DNA of 64,000 nt from Euclidia mi (Eukaryota > Arthropoda > Insecta > Lepidoptera > Erebidae), in contig OX123193.2 in the NCBI GenBank assembly GCA_944739405.2, positions 12,284,331 through 12,348,330 of the forward strand, read 5' to 3'. Below the pieces are notes generated by a model. It searched no databases. It was given only the letters and a program-made list of their open reading frames with translations, and was not told the origin of the DNA. The translations under genes and the position numbers were made by a program. Below, one piece after another: positions 43,388 through 58,300 of the stretch (positions are counted from its first letter, which is position 1; the number at the start of each line of letters is the position of its first letter).

Positions 43388-46300
43388 CTGCACAGAACAC
43401 GAACATTACTTACTAAATCACTCTTTACATAAAACTGCACACCAAAGAAAAATTGCCAGCTTGTGTCAACAACAGTTGGCAATTTTACTCTGGTAGATAC
43501 AAGGCTTAACACTCATCAGTTGCTGTTTTTGCTGGGTTTTAGTAAGCGATGATCAGTGACGTAACTATAGAGTGGCACGAAGAGCAGAATGCCAGGGGTT
43601 AGTGGCAGCTTCGGGCCTCCTCAAGTCGAGGACCGACATTCGGCACCTTAAATTCTGAGCGATAAAGCCAGCAATTTCTTACAGGCTCTTTAATTTGACG
43701 CTCCTTTAATTCAACGATTTTAATCTATCTTTCTACTTATGTAATGGTCAACAAGCTGTTTTGCGAGCCATAAAATATAACCGAAAACAGTTTTCAATGC
43801 TGCACATCAATGCTGAATACACCACTAAATTCAAAAGTTACGTCACATAGATTAAGACAACGATGTTTCAAAGTATTAATAAAGCTTACTGTAAATCTCA
43901 ATAAAAGAAAAAGTACAACATGCAATTAACTAAATCTATTGCTATGAATTAAGACCTCACTTTGGTAAACGACATTTAAACAAACATAGATTTTTCCCGA
44001 CACAAGTATGCTATCGGTTATCTACAATCGAACGCCTTATCGGAAAATATTATCGTATAGCTAAGTGATGCACTAAAATTGATTGCCGTAGGTACTACGA
44101 CTAATAGTGTAACTATATCACCGCTGATTAGAGAATTCTTAACGTCAATGCTATCGATAATGACTCAACATCTGTTCAGTTTTGTATACGTTGACAAGTT
44201 ATCTTTGTATCTGTCTTGCTTTGCGAACGTGGCAGTAAATGTAGAGTATTTAAGTAATTATTTTATATATTTATTATTTTGACGTTCATAAGCGTCACAT
44301 TGTGACCCAAATGAATAAAGGATTTTGACTTTGAACTAGTTGCCCGATAAATAACGGCATTCGCCCTCGAGCTGCATTGAATTCAGTAGGGTCTGTTATG
44401 TACAGTTATTGACACCGATCGCTAACAGCTTTCACCTTCTAGATATTGGAGGTCTGTGTATATATACTAGGAAAGGCACATCGCGCATGCAAATCAAGAA
44501 TGGAACACAGGAGGATCTTGTATCTATTTATATCAACAATGTACTTTTTTTACTGCTCAACGTCAAAATTAAGTAGATAACGGTAGAACCAGATATCACC
44601 AGCTGTTGTTGTTACACACAGAGACAAGTAAAGATCTACAATTGCAGTCCAATTTTTAAACTTATTTCCTGCGCCAGCGGTTCTCAAACTTTTTTTATGG
44701 ATATAACCCTTTTGGGTGACCAAATATTTGGCGGAGCCCTAAAATAAAAGAAAGCCGATTCTTATGTGCCCTTCAAAACCATTTATTTTACTGACATACA
44801 TCTTCGTGGAGCCCCTAGAGATGCTTCGGGAGCCCTTGGGCTCCGCGGAGCATACTTTGAGAATGGCTGTCCTACGCTATCGGAACGGTACATATAGGTC
44901 AAAGAGTCTAGTTCGACATGTCACTGTGTGTACTCTTCTCTTCTTCTAGATATTTTAGGTATACCTACCATTTGCTTTCTAGCGACAAATAATAGAAAAT
45001 GTATTGCTATGAATGTATGATACTGAATTTATATGAATATATCGGATTGGGAAACTGTTAGGTACAACGAAGCACAGTCAGGTACTATCTTCAACATTAT
45101 TATTCATATCCCGGATGATACAAGATATGGATATCTAGCCGTCTGTCAGCTAATGTAATAACTGAATATATAATTTGATTTGTGTCTAGAGAGACCTTGG
45201 ACATCAAGCTGTGTATCGTGTCTAGATGCGTGAGCTGCGTGACTATTAATTCTGGTAATTCATCATTATTTGGACGCTCAATATAAGTTAGCGTGGATAG
45301 ATCGGTGGATCGTAAAATTACGATGGATGTTGTTTTCGTATTTCATTTTTGCTGTAGTAAAGATATTTAAAAGGAGAACTTGGCTGTTTCGATCAGTTTT
45401 GGCAGACTCGATCAGGAGTACCTACCTAACCTAATTAGTTATTTGAGACAGCATAGCGTGTCTATTTTAAATATAGTGAAATGAGTAAGTGAATTATTTC
45501 ACAAACCATATGACAAAAAGAAAACCGGATCCCAATATTTTCAGGGGTGGTCAGTTTCTATCAGTAGTTGTGCTGTGTGGCTAGCTGATTATTTGCATAT
45601 TTATAAAATGGTTATTTAATGGTAGCAAGCTACGCGAGTCCATAACAGACTAATCTGATGCCAAACTCAACAAGCAAACTCAGTCTCGCCTCCGACTGGC
45701 TATCAGCTATTTATCAAAGCAACATTACAATATCAATACAAGATATGATAGACACAACACATAACTTAATGGAATTACTGTTAAAAGTATTACAGCATAA
45801 TATCTATGCTATCTTAGATAACATCCTTTTAAATTTCATAGTAGTGTAAATATTCACAATTATTTGGATTATACGCATAATCCATGATTCGGTAATAAGT
45901 AACATAGCGAACGTGAACTGTCCCGTATAGCATACATACACTCATCACATAATCTTGAATAACACCAACAGCGATCACGAGATGAATCAAGCGAAATAAA
46001 CGCATTTTTTTGCATTAAGGTAATTTATGCGGCTGAGACGTAAAGTAAATAGGTACTAATGCGATTATTAGGTAGGTATATCCTCCATTCAACTGTGCTA
46101 CATAAGATATTGAAGGATATTATCACATCAATTAAAATAACAAAATATACCAGATCAGGGTATCAGACGCAAAAGGCGCATTACAAAACAACGACTAAAA
46201 TATTATCAAAACAGGGGGACCTAGATTACTAAGATACTAAAAAAGATGCTGTAGCTACTTTTTTTTTTATAAAATTAACTTTATTTTCATATTTTGGTCC

Positions 46301-49300
46301 TGCGAATTTTAGAGAGAAATGCTTTACAAAAATTAAGCACTAGTAGCATACTTGACACACGCTAAGTCATAGCCTAAACTTAATCTATAACCCTCGATCT
46401 ATTAGCAATTGTTTTGTAATAAAGACCTAAGAACTAATAGGTGCATTTACGATGACCCGTATCAGTGGGTATGACTAAAGCAAGCTCATGAATCATTACG
46501 AGGCAGAAACATGCAATGCAACCTCTTACACAATTCATGATAACATTTAAAGTATCGTTACACAAAAGCGTGGCTGTAATTAGTACAAACTTAGTATCAC
46601 TGTAGTTGTACCACACATAACATTAATGAAGAAGGACGTCTATGTAAAAGAAGTGTGAGTGAAGACGCCTGTTTAGAAATACACGTTTAAGCAAAAAATA
46701 CTGCTAAGATACAACGGGCTCTTAAAATATTTAACACCAGTCTCATTCATCATTGTGTATTCAAATTATAAATGCTTTGCTAACACCGCGAGGTATTTTT
46801 ATGATTTTTGGTAATTTGGTTTGTCCATTCCCAAGATGGAAAACATGTACCTACTTGAACAGGCTTATAAAATAAAGTGCAAATGGTGCAAAGTAAACGT
46901 TAAACGCTGTTACAATGAAATCAAATCACAGCTCACACATGTCTATGTTTGGATATACATTAGCAAAGAGACGACCTTCTTCATTTAGAGGCTATTTTCT
47001 GGGTTTGAACAAGCAGACAAAAACACGGCAATGAAAAAACACAGCTAAAATACACTCAGTTCGTTACCTTCTGTTTTCGCATTGAATGCCATGGAACAAA
47101 GAAACATATTTTAGAAGTGAAATATTAAGGCATCGACAATTCCTACCACCACATGAAGGAATAGTAAGTATTTAGAGCACATTATACTTATGGTTTCATG
47201 AATTGGAATGCTGCTGTGACGGATTTCAAAGGTAGGTGGTACCTACCCACAGTTATACATCGCAAAAAACAATTATAGTAAGTTGTACGCACTCTAAAAT
47301 AAAAACAATATTGCGAAGCTGTTTCATGAAACCATAAGTCTGAACTCGATAAGCTTTTAAATGGAAATGTCGGAGGTAAAATAAGGCAAGTATCTTATAT
47401 GTAGAAAGTAAAATTCTTGTTCTGAAGTCTTAACCTTAACCCAAAGTGAAGTGTTAGCTGTTAGGACTAAAACCTGGACATCTCCATTTAAATAGTACCC
47501 ATTTACCATTACCCAAACCCTCACCCAAAGAAAGCATTAATAGGTACTGGTTTTTGATTAAAATGTTTCACAAACATCAGTTTGTGCAACATTAACACTA
47601 ACACAATTTTCTATGCAGTATATTTCAGCATATATATTTTTTAATTTAGCAATACTATTATTTACTATTCTAAGATCATACTATAACAAATTCGCATAGG
47701 TGTGCGTTTAATTTCGATCATAGCATTCGCTCTCACGACAACAGCAAAAAGAGAAAACTCGCTAACCGTCATTATGCTTAGCGCCCGAGATCCTTATATT
47801 TAAAATGTCAAACAATTCTAGTATTCTTTGGTTTAGACCAGTGTCTGTAGGTTTAAAGGTAATTTAAAGCCTCTCCATAGTGTCTGTTAAAGAACTTCAG
47901 TCGGGACCTACAGCTCAACGGAGGCACTGAGCTAGCTACAATTGAGTATACAGCTAACCTCGACAAGCCAGTGGTTTAAGTCATGTGTTTGAACCAGAAA
48001 CGTTCTCCTTAACAGCCTGCAGTTTTTCCATCGAGCTTTCGCTGCCCAATCAGACTACTAATACATATTCTCATATTGTGGCGAAAATGGCACACTAGGT
48101 CATTGACAGCTATTAGAAAAGTGCGTATAAATACTTCGTCATAAAGCACCCGCATATTTTTTGTATGACAGTGTCGTGTGCATTTCTCATTAGTCATTAT
48201 GAGCACTTATTCAGTAGGTGGAGGACCGCGCGCGCAAATGGAGCCGCTTATGAATAAGACCTTGATACAATTGTTACGCACAGAACAATGTAAATGACAT
48301 GTAATTGGCGAAAGTTCATGATACCCTAGTATACCTACTCCATCTGTTCTTATTTTTAGACTGTGAATATTTAGCCTGTGGAACTAACTATCCATCATGA
48401 TAACTATTTTAATATTAAATTAGTGGCATATGATTATATTAAGGCACTGTTTACCAACATGTACTTATCTAAATTTTAAACTATTAAATATTTTTGTTCG
48501 ACTCCGGTAGCAAAGGAACCAATTTTTCAGTGTCGTAAAATAAAATAACCGGGGGCAAAGCAGTAGGAGATAAAACAACCAATTGCAATTCAATACGAGA
48601 TGCCAATATGTACTAACAAACACTAGTGCGCAATTAAATAAGAACGTATTGACTCTAGTTATTGATTGTGCAGACGCAAAAAATGAATCACGAGACTTTA
48701 AACTAACAACAAAAGTTGACATAGAGAGACTGCAACGATTATGCAATAACATAATTATGTAAATGCATACTATAGGAGTACCATTGAATGAACTTTAGCA
48801 TGTCAATAATTGATTGTCACATAGTAACACACCCTGATAAGAAAATTCCATATGACATCGTCAATTCGTCATCTCCCATGAAACGGTTTATTCAATCGTC
48901 TAGGCAAATTTTCCTTATGTAAGTATTTTTATATATTGAGGGCGCACACAGACTGACATTATACGTTTTTTATGTGCGTTTGACTCGGGAACTATTCATT
49001 TATTGGCACGCTCTCAACATCAGCCATTATAAATCATTGCAGATATTTGAAGACCGCACCTTTAAAAATTACCGCAATGTCATTCTGTACTACTTAAATT
49101 TAGTTTTAGAGTATACCGTATTAATTAGTGCAGTATTGAACGTATTCTAGTTATTTAGTAAAATGTTCTAATGTTCTAATGTTTCTAATAGTAACCTTTG
49201 GACCGGCGCACATATTATAGCGGAGCGCAGTGAAGACCTTTTTTCACTGTCATCATTTTAAATTAAATTCAAAATCAACACAACTATTCAAAATAAGAGC

Positions 49301-52300
49301 AATGTCGATAATAGTTTGACTGTGATTTTTTTTAATTATAATGCGCAGCGCACATAATATTATTATCTACGCTACGCATCATCATATGCGCGCCAGCTCT
49401 TATACTGTTTCGATTGTACAGTCAACAGCAAGATGATGAGATGATCAAAATCAGAAATTCAATACTAATGAACGGAGTTCGCGTCAGAACTGTGTGGCGT
49501 CGAAGTGATTCAAAAGTATGTGATTGTAAATTATACCAATAATTAACTACTAGTACAGCTGCCATAAATTCGTGATCAGTTTTGACTCCAAAAGTTATAA
49601 ACTCAATTCGCATCAGAACTAAGAAGTGAAGAAAAATTTCAAAACTAGTGAACAGTTAAAATCAAATATAAATGATGAAACTGAGGCCACGTAATCATGA
49701 GGCAAATAATTTATTCATACTTATTTTTGAAGTAACCCAGTAATTTAATTTGTTATGTTTTACGGAAAAGCAGATGAATTGCTACCGGGCACATCACCAG
49801 ACTCCGTGCTGCTACTGAGAGTTTGGAAAAAACCCAGTAACACTTTTGCCCGACCCGGGAATCTAACCCAAGACTTCCGATCAGCAGACGCATACGCTAT
49901 CCACCGGACCACGGAGGCAGTCACTGGTCCAAAGAGGCAGTCTTTGTATATTCAATATAATTTTACCAAATTTCATCTCTCATGTATTTTCTTTTTTGTA
50001 ACTTCTGTCAAATGTTCAAAAGTAACTGATGTGATACAAAACCATAATTCAATAAATATTACTATCTTTGCATGTTTGTGCATTTATGACAATGTTCAAA
50101 AGTAACTGACGTGATACAAAACCATAATTCAATAAATATTACTATCTTTGCATGTTTGTGCATTTATGTCAATGTTCAAAAGTAACTGATGTGATACAAA
50201 ACCATAATTCAATAAATATTACTATCTTTGCATGTTTCTGCATTTATGTCAATGTTCAAAAGTAGCTGATGCGATACAAAATTATAACTCAATAAATATT
50301 ACTATCTTTGCATGTTTGTGCATTTATGTCAATGTTCAAAAGTAACTGATGTGATACAAAACCATAATTCAATAAATATTACTATCTTTGCATGTTTGTG
50401 CATTTATGTCAATGTTCAAAAATAACTGATGTGATACAAAACCATAATTCAATAAATATTACTATCTTTGCATGTTTGTGCATTTATGTCAATGTTCAAA
50501 AGTAACTGATGTGATACAAAACCATAATTCAATAAATATTACTATCTTTGCATGTTTGTGCATTTATGTCAATGTTCAAAAGTAGCTGATGCGATACAAA
50601 ATTATAACTGTCACAGTACACAGTGTATCTATCTGTCACAGACTAATGCCACAGTATAAAGATATTATTACACTGTGCTAATGCTATGCCTTGCGTTTTG
50701 TTTCTTTTTTTATGTTGTACTTTTTCTGTGTCTGTGACAAATAGTTTTTCTATAGGTATGTATAAAAACCGGAAGGTAGATTGATAATTTTATCTTAAGT
50801 GCATTATTTATATTTACTTCGCGCTTTTGTCACACTGTTAGCAAGAGTTCCAAAGAAATATAACCTTATTAGTCCAACCTCTCTGAAGAGTTCTGTTGGA
50901 ATAGTGCAAAAATCCAAGTATCGAAACTCTTTAATGTCAATCTGTAATTCGGATGTCATGTACAATAATATAAATTTGCATTTCGAATACAATATTGATG
51001 AATTTTACTGATCACGAATATATGGCAGCTGTACTAGTAGCAAATGATTGGTATAATTTACAATCACATACTTTTGATTTACTTTGACGCCACATAGTTC
51101 TGACGCGAACTCCGTTCATTAATATTTGATTTCTGATTTTGATCATCTACTTTTGCTGTTGACTGTACATCCACAATATTTTTTACTTTTTGTCCATTAA
51201 TAAATAAGTTTATCTTCACATACAATTTAATGAATTTTATATGAAATGAAAATAACATACCTGTTTCTTCTCCATCTTGGCCTTAATATCCCTCGCTAGA
51301 GTATAAAACGCTGATTCGACATTTAGTGAGTCTTTCGCTGATGTTTCTATAAATTTAATCTGATATTCTACAGCTAACTGTTCACCTCGCTCTTTTGATA
51401 CCTGGAACAAACATTATATTCACATTTATGGGTGTTTTAATTACAATAACAGAAGAATGGTCATATTTTAATAACGCCAGTAGGTGCCTTTCCTGTAAAA
51501 AGTGACGGATTAAGAAAAAAGTTTTAAGAGGCGGCTAAGGAAAATACACAAAGCAAATAATATATTTGAGAAGAGCCGGAAAACTCGACAACCAACCCTA
51601 TGCTAACAGTTTTGTCAGTGTGTTATGCAGTGCTGCCTATCGCGGGAAAAATTCCCGATGAGCGGGGAAGTGATGGTTAGAGCGGGGAATGACTAACATC
51701 GGGGAATTTTGGGTAAGCGAGAAATATTTTTCGGTAAGCTTAAACTACTGTACCTTAAAGAATATTTTCTACTAAAACCCATATTTTTGGCATAAAATAG
51801 TGTTTTATAGAAAATATGGCATGATGAAAAATTTGCGGGGAATGTCGAAGAATTGACACACCTGACACAGGGAATCGACGATTTTCTATTGGCAGCACTA
51901 GTGAATAAAATCCGTCCCTCCGGGACCACGATCGGTGCACGTCGCGTCGGTCAATACGTCGGCAAATACCGAGGTATTTATGCCTTAAATATCTTTCGCA
52001 AGGAAGACCCGCTAAATAAATTTGAATAATAGAAGTCGCATACTACTTTTGACAACAATGTAATTGTGGCTTAATTTAGGAGGTCCACGTCCAGCAGTGG
52101 ACTGCTCACTGCATTAAGCTGTATAATGAAATGAGTGAGGGAGTGACATTTTGTTTTTATACATTTAGCCTAACGAACACGATAGCCGCCGTCCTGTCTA
52201 TACTTCAATTTAAAATTCGTGACACACTGACTGTAGGTACCTACCGGGTCCTATTTTCATTTTGCAATAATACAGGAGTCAGGAGCCTATTGAGCGTGAA

Positions 52301-55300
52301 AAATAATTTGGTTCAGCCGTTTATGAAGACTGACTCCTCTTAAACGGCTGTACCAAATTATTTTTTTATTAGAAGAACTAATATTACAAAAAAACCACGG
52401 CTGCCCGCAGCTACGTTCGCACTTGTTATTATAATTTAACCGTTTCTGCCAGATACTGTGAGAATTTTGCAAATCCCTTCTTAGGGTCGTACATATCTGA
52501 CGGAAGATGCGTCGAACGTATCTTCGGTCGCGTCTATTCCGTCAAATGAGTCGGTACACATCTGACGGAAAATGCGTCGAGTGTATCTACATCGGTCGCG
52601 TCTATTCCGTCAACTTAGACCTGCTACATTACGCGTCTAGTCAGTTTCTGCGTTCAGCAACTACAGTGCGGTTGCTTTGTATGACATTTAATTTTGAAAC
52701 GTCGCCCAACGCGTCAGTCAAAATTCATGTGGTACGTGGTGCGCGCGACGTCGACCGATAATGCGTTGACGGAAACGGAACAGACGCTGTACGCTCGACG
52801 TACTAACGGATCATTGGTCAGGTATTTGGATGTTTGGGCGTTACGCGACCGATAATACGCGACGCATCTTCCGTCAGATATGTTCCGACCCTTAGTGCAC
52901 CCCTACGGTCCGCAAGGAACATACATACAGTTTTTTTACCAAATTTCAGCTTCTTGCGCCCAGTAGTTTTGGCTGTGCTTTGTCTGTCCGTCAGTCAGTA
53001 ATCCAAGAAATTGATAAATACAGGTTAACGAGGCAGCTGCTTCCAATGGCTACGTAACGTCACATAAAATGCCATAATAGTTTTATTTAAATGCTATGGT
53101 CTAGTAAGTCGACTGTGTTTCATTCAAGCAACAGGTGTGGGCTAACAATAGTCTAATTAATTATAGAGTAATTAAATGATCGCCGATAATAAGTGGATGT
53201 GAATAAAAAACCAATCAAGTGTGTATCCGGCTACGTGCAATGTCGGGTTCCGTAGTTGTCGTAACGCACATTCAATACAAGCGCACGCACTAGATGTTAT
53301 CCCGGTTTTCTAGAGGATTTTCAAAATAATGCGCGACTTAAATCGAAATAGTTTCTTACGATGTATTGAAGTTTGTCAGAGTGCCTACACTCAGCGGTTG
53401 CAGCGTTGTTTTTTGGTGTGTTTGTTTATTAAGCGTATTAATATTCCTATTAATATAATAGGAGTGACTGCTGTGTGACCTCCGGAACCAAAAGGGATAG
53501 CGATATTCCCTGGCTTTGACCAGTGTCAGTAGTCCCCATAACGACTGTCAAAGATCTTCATTACAGCCGGGACTGACGGCTTAGGGTTCTCCTCGAGGTA
53601 CGGCACAAGCGTTAATAACTATTTATTACTTATAAACTTTTAGCTCTTTAATAAATACTTGTAGTGTCTTCGATGTCACTGATGCTCTTATTATTCGGTT
53701 CGGATAACGGAGGAACCGTGAACGATCACGCCGAAACAGCAAGAGTTTGTTGAAGTTTACTAGGGGACCCTAAACGTATCGATGCGCTTGACTCACATGA
53801 ATAATTACTCTGATACTTATCACATCGATTGCCACTGATATTTACATTGATCTTCGATTCTACGCTACTAATTATAATAGTAGATATGTATTCATTTTAT
53901 TACTACAGATTGTCACAACAATATACAGAATGTTACTACAATAATCGGTGAACATTTTCGCACTTTCTGACGACCCTATCGCAGAATTCTTATTTAGTAA
54001 CAATCAGATTTCGCTTTCATAAATCACTTGTGTCCGAAACACAAATATAGGGAGCCGAACTTAGTGACAATGACATTAAAATTATCTGGGGATACCAACT
54101 AGCAACCGGAAAGCAAGTCAGTGAGTTCCGAGGACGAAAATAGGAGCCAGATATGAATAAGCTATCATAATTAGGTATTTTTTATTTATTACTTATATTA
54201 CTAAAATAATATGAAGTAGTAATAATAATATAATGAAGATGTATGCTGTATGAGTAAAAGAAGAAGAAAGAATTGCGAGAAAGCTGACTGGTGGGATGAT
54301 GACACTAGAAGAATGGTTGATGAAAGAAAAAAGCATGGCTGGATGCTCTAGCAATAGAAGCAACGAATAGAGTGGCGGTGGTATGAATGAAGATAATGTT
54401 TAAGAAATGGAGATGAAATATAGATGTGTGAAAGCTAAAGTTAAAGCGTGAATAGAGAGAAAGAAGAATGAGAAAAAGGAGAAATATGAGGAACAATTCG
54501 ACGCAAGTTTCCGAGAGAATATAAAACTCTTTTGGAAACTCGTGAAAGAAGCGCGGGGTAAAATATGAAAACATCGATGAAAGTGGTTAGGAACGAAAGA
54601 GGTGAAGTCATGAATGAAGAAAGAAAGATACTAGAGTGCTGGAAGAATTATTTCGAGAGCTTATTTGAGAAAGATGTGAGTGAAATAGAACAAGAAGATA
54701 TGACAGATATTCTTGGGAGCCCAAGTGATGAAATTGGAATGGATGAAATTATGAAAGCATTAAAAGGTATGAGGTCAGGCAAGTCTGCTGGGTGTGATAG
54801 AGTGACGACTGAGATGTTGAAGGCTGGCGACGGACTCACAGTTAACCTGCTGCATCGCCTTTATAATCTATGCCGGAAACAGAGCCAAGTTTCAGATGAC
54901 TGGACGAAGGCAGTGCTTGTCCCAATTTATAAAGGCAAAGGGTCGCAGCAGGAATGTCAAAATTATCGCGGAATCAGCCTTCTTAGTGTTGTTAGAAAAA
55001 TGTATGCCAGAATTTTGATAGCAAGATATGGGACGTGCAAGCGGGATTTCGGAAGGGAATGGGATGTACGGATCAAGTATTTTCCTTGCGCTGCGTCACC
55101 GAAAAATGTCTGGCCAAAAACTAGAAGGTGTATTGCGCGTTCATAAAAGGCTTATGATAAGAGTGAATAGAAAGGACTTATGGAAGGTGTTATCCATGTA
55201 TGGGGTGGACAGCTTTATAATAAGGGCTCTGAAATCCCTGTATAGGGGTTCGAGAGCCTGCGTCCGAATGAATTTACATTGTTAAGCGAGCGATAATTAA

Positions 55301-58300
55301 CATTTATAATGCACACATAACTTCGGAAAGTCAGAGGTGTGTGCCCGGGGTTCCTGGGGATCAAACCCGAGACCATTTATTTTTACAAGTAGGCACATAA
55401 TCTTTTAAGCTTTGCCATCAACTTATTTATTTATTTATCAACTGACGTAATATAAAAGTTTTACTTCAATGACTAGAATATACTCATCTCCGCCATTATA
55501 CCTACTTAATTCAACACATAATGAGGATAATAGTACATTAAAATAGTTAAAATAGAACAGTAAACATATGTAATATTTTCCTTTAAATTATATGAATCAT
55601 TAATTCACCATGAATTATAGAAGAATTAGTTTGTGGTTTTCAAAATCACTTAGCTGTATGCAAACGCCAATGCAAATATTTTAATATATAAAATCCTTGC
55701 GTTACTGACTGACTGACAGACACGCTACAGCCGAAACTATAGGGCGCAGGAAGCTGAAATTTGGCATGTGTGTTCCTTGGGGACCGTAGGGGTTCACTAA
55801 GAAGGGATTTCCCGAAATTCCCACGGGATCGGCCAAAATGGGTAAATTTAAAAAAATGTCAGGCATAGCTGTTAGCTGCTGTCCTCTAGTTATTTAATAA
55901 ATTTGTTTATCTTGCACTATTATGTTTTGTTATACTCATCCATTTTTAGAAAGGCTACAAAACCACAATATACTTAAATGTATGTACTTGTTTTGTGTAG
56001 TACATATTACTTTTATCAATTACTAGCTGCCGCCAGCGTCTCCGCCCCGTTTCTTTCGTAAAATTTTTTTTTTCATAAACATATCCCATGTTACTTCTAG
56101 TTAAATACCCTCAAGAATATGTGTACAAAGTTTCATGATGATCGGGTTAAGTAGTTTTCGCGTGAAAGCGTAACAAACAAACTTACATTCAGATTTTTAA
56201 TTTTAGCAAGGATTTGATATTATCAATATGAAATGAAAATATAAAAATGTATAATTAATATGAACAGTTATTTATTGTTATTCTGGGATTTATTTCAATA
56301 ACTGTATTCAGTATTGATAATTATTACTGTCTGTTCCAAAGTTGCCTGGAAGAGATTGCTCTCACGGATAAGGGCACCAAATAAATATAAATTGTACTTT
56401 CCCTTTTTAACTATCATAGGATGTGCCTGCCTCCGTGGTCCATTGGATAGCGTATGCGACTGCTGATCGGAGGTCCGGGTTCGATCCCCGGGCCGGGCAT
56501 AAGTATTACTGGGTTTTTCCGAATTCTCAGTAGCAGCACGGAGTCTGGTGATGTGCCCGGTAACGGCAATAGGCTCGCCCCCTAGTACGTGGGACCTAAA
56601 AATTCATGGCGAAATGTGGCTGTAATATTACGCCTCTGCCTACCCGTTCGGAGATACAGGCGTGAATCTATAAAAAATAGGAGGTGCCGAATGGAAAATA
56701 TTGCATATCAAATATCTTTAGTTTACTAGACTTCACCTGAGACTCCGCCCGTGTGAATAATATACCAAAACCTTCCTCAGGATTCACACTATCATTTGGT
56801 GAAAACAGACAGACAGGACGATATAGATACGGATAGTTTATCCACAAAATGATCACATCAACAGGACCACTTAAACCACAGAACCAATCATACAATTAAT
56901 GAGACAACAATAGATTCCTTCAAATGAAATCAATACCTCCTATAATATTTACATGTATTACCATCATTTTGAAATTCAATACAAATTTGTCAAAGCAGAC
57001 TTAATTATGTGGTGCTTCTTAATTCCTTTCTTTTACAATGTAAGTACTCAATATTGTTTTTATGTTCAGAGTTTTTATTAATACAGATTGTGGTGCTTTG
57101 TGGATGGATGACGAAAGACTGACCAAGCAGATATATAAGGCAAGTGTGGAAGGGACAGGACGAAGGGGAAGACCTAGGCGGACGTTCTCTGACCAGATTG
57201 GAGACATCCTAAAAACAGGACAGGTTAGAAGCACCCTGAACAGAAGGGCATGCATGAGGAATCTGATGGGAGTGAATGAAGCAAGAGATATGTCAGGATC
57301 GTTGCAAATGGCGTTCCGTAGTCTCTGCCTACCCCTCCAGGAAACAGGCGTGAGTCTATGTATGCATGTGTTGCTTTGTGAACAGATTTTGCTAATGGGA
57401 ATATGTAGCAATGGGAAGAACTACTTTTTTTAAACTGGCTTTGGTATAAACAATAACATTCGCCTCAACATAAAGCTGCCAAGTCAATATATCAAATTCT
57501 TGCGTTACTGTACTGAGTGACTGGTAGGCTGTGCGTTACAGCCAACCAGTCAGTAAGTAAACGTAAAGAACTAGGCATAAAAACCAGAAATTTGCATGTA
57601 GGTATGTTTCTTGGGGAGCGTATTGGTGCATTAAGAGGGGATATCCCGCTATTCCCACAGGATCCAGCAGAATCTGATAAATTAAAAACCAGTAGTGTCT
57701 TAAATACTTTGAGTAAAAGTAGCATATTTTAATGTGAATTAGCTCAGTACTTATTAGTCAGAGTATGCTGTGCATGCTAACTAATGAATCACCCATGTAG
57801 CAGGACGTAATATTTGTAGTGTTTAATTTGCCACTTATCAGCACCAATACACATTAAATTTGATAATATCATACAGTAGAATCAGTACATACAAAATAAT
57901 AATACTTCATATTAGATAATGTTGAAAATTATACTTGTTTAAACATCTGGCATAAATGATTAATTGCATTGCTAATTATGTCTAGACGTGATTATTTGCA
58001 GTAGTGTCACTTTACCATCCATCTCAGATTTTTTATTTGATTGTGCTAAGTTCTTCTACATAGACAGGAAATTGAATATTGGTTCATTTAGAAAATAACT
58101 GAACGACAAGTTCATAATTCTGTATATTGTAAGTGACAGTTCTGTTGCTGATGATAAGTGTGAATATAATAACATTATAACTTGCATCTAGCAGCAGAGA
58201 TTTCTTACAGACTGCTCAATTCAGTATTTATCATTACCCAGACCACATCAGCCCAGATGATAGTAAAGTTGACCATTGGCAATTTATCCGATTTTTTATG

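Larger units (their letters stand above)
49419..51165. mobile_element. 1.75-kb DNA element with ~165-bp inverted repeats and an internal tandem array
   Basis: The left end (49419-49585) and right end (51000-51165) are ~90% reverse complements, both starting CAGTCAACAGCAA. They are flanked by TA. Inside are a reversed SINE-B fragment (49785-49927) and an 80-bp tandem repeat (50011-50609). An open frame at 50799-51011 has no recognisable domain; no transposase is seen. Confidence 0.82.
43388..51260. other. Rab8 intron 4 (7.9 kb)
   Basis: Apart from the hAT MITE at 44675, a retroelement-like tail at 44280-44340 and the inverted-repeat element at 49419-51165, I see no gene. Short open frames here have no recognisable domain. 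Confidence 0.6.

Noticed and set aside
45658..45849. Short ORF in Rab8 intron 4 (and similar ones at 44079, 46434, 48009, 48465)
   Set aside because: These are AT-rich chance frames without splice context, domain or repeat support.
51693..51929. Overlapping reversed ORFs (78 and 61 residues)
   Set aside because: They lie in a hAT-like MITE and its flank. There is no domain, and two frames are open over the same bases.
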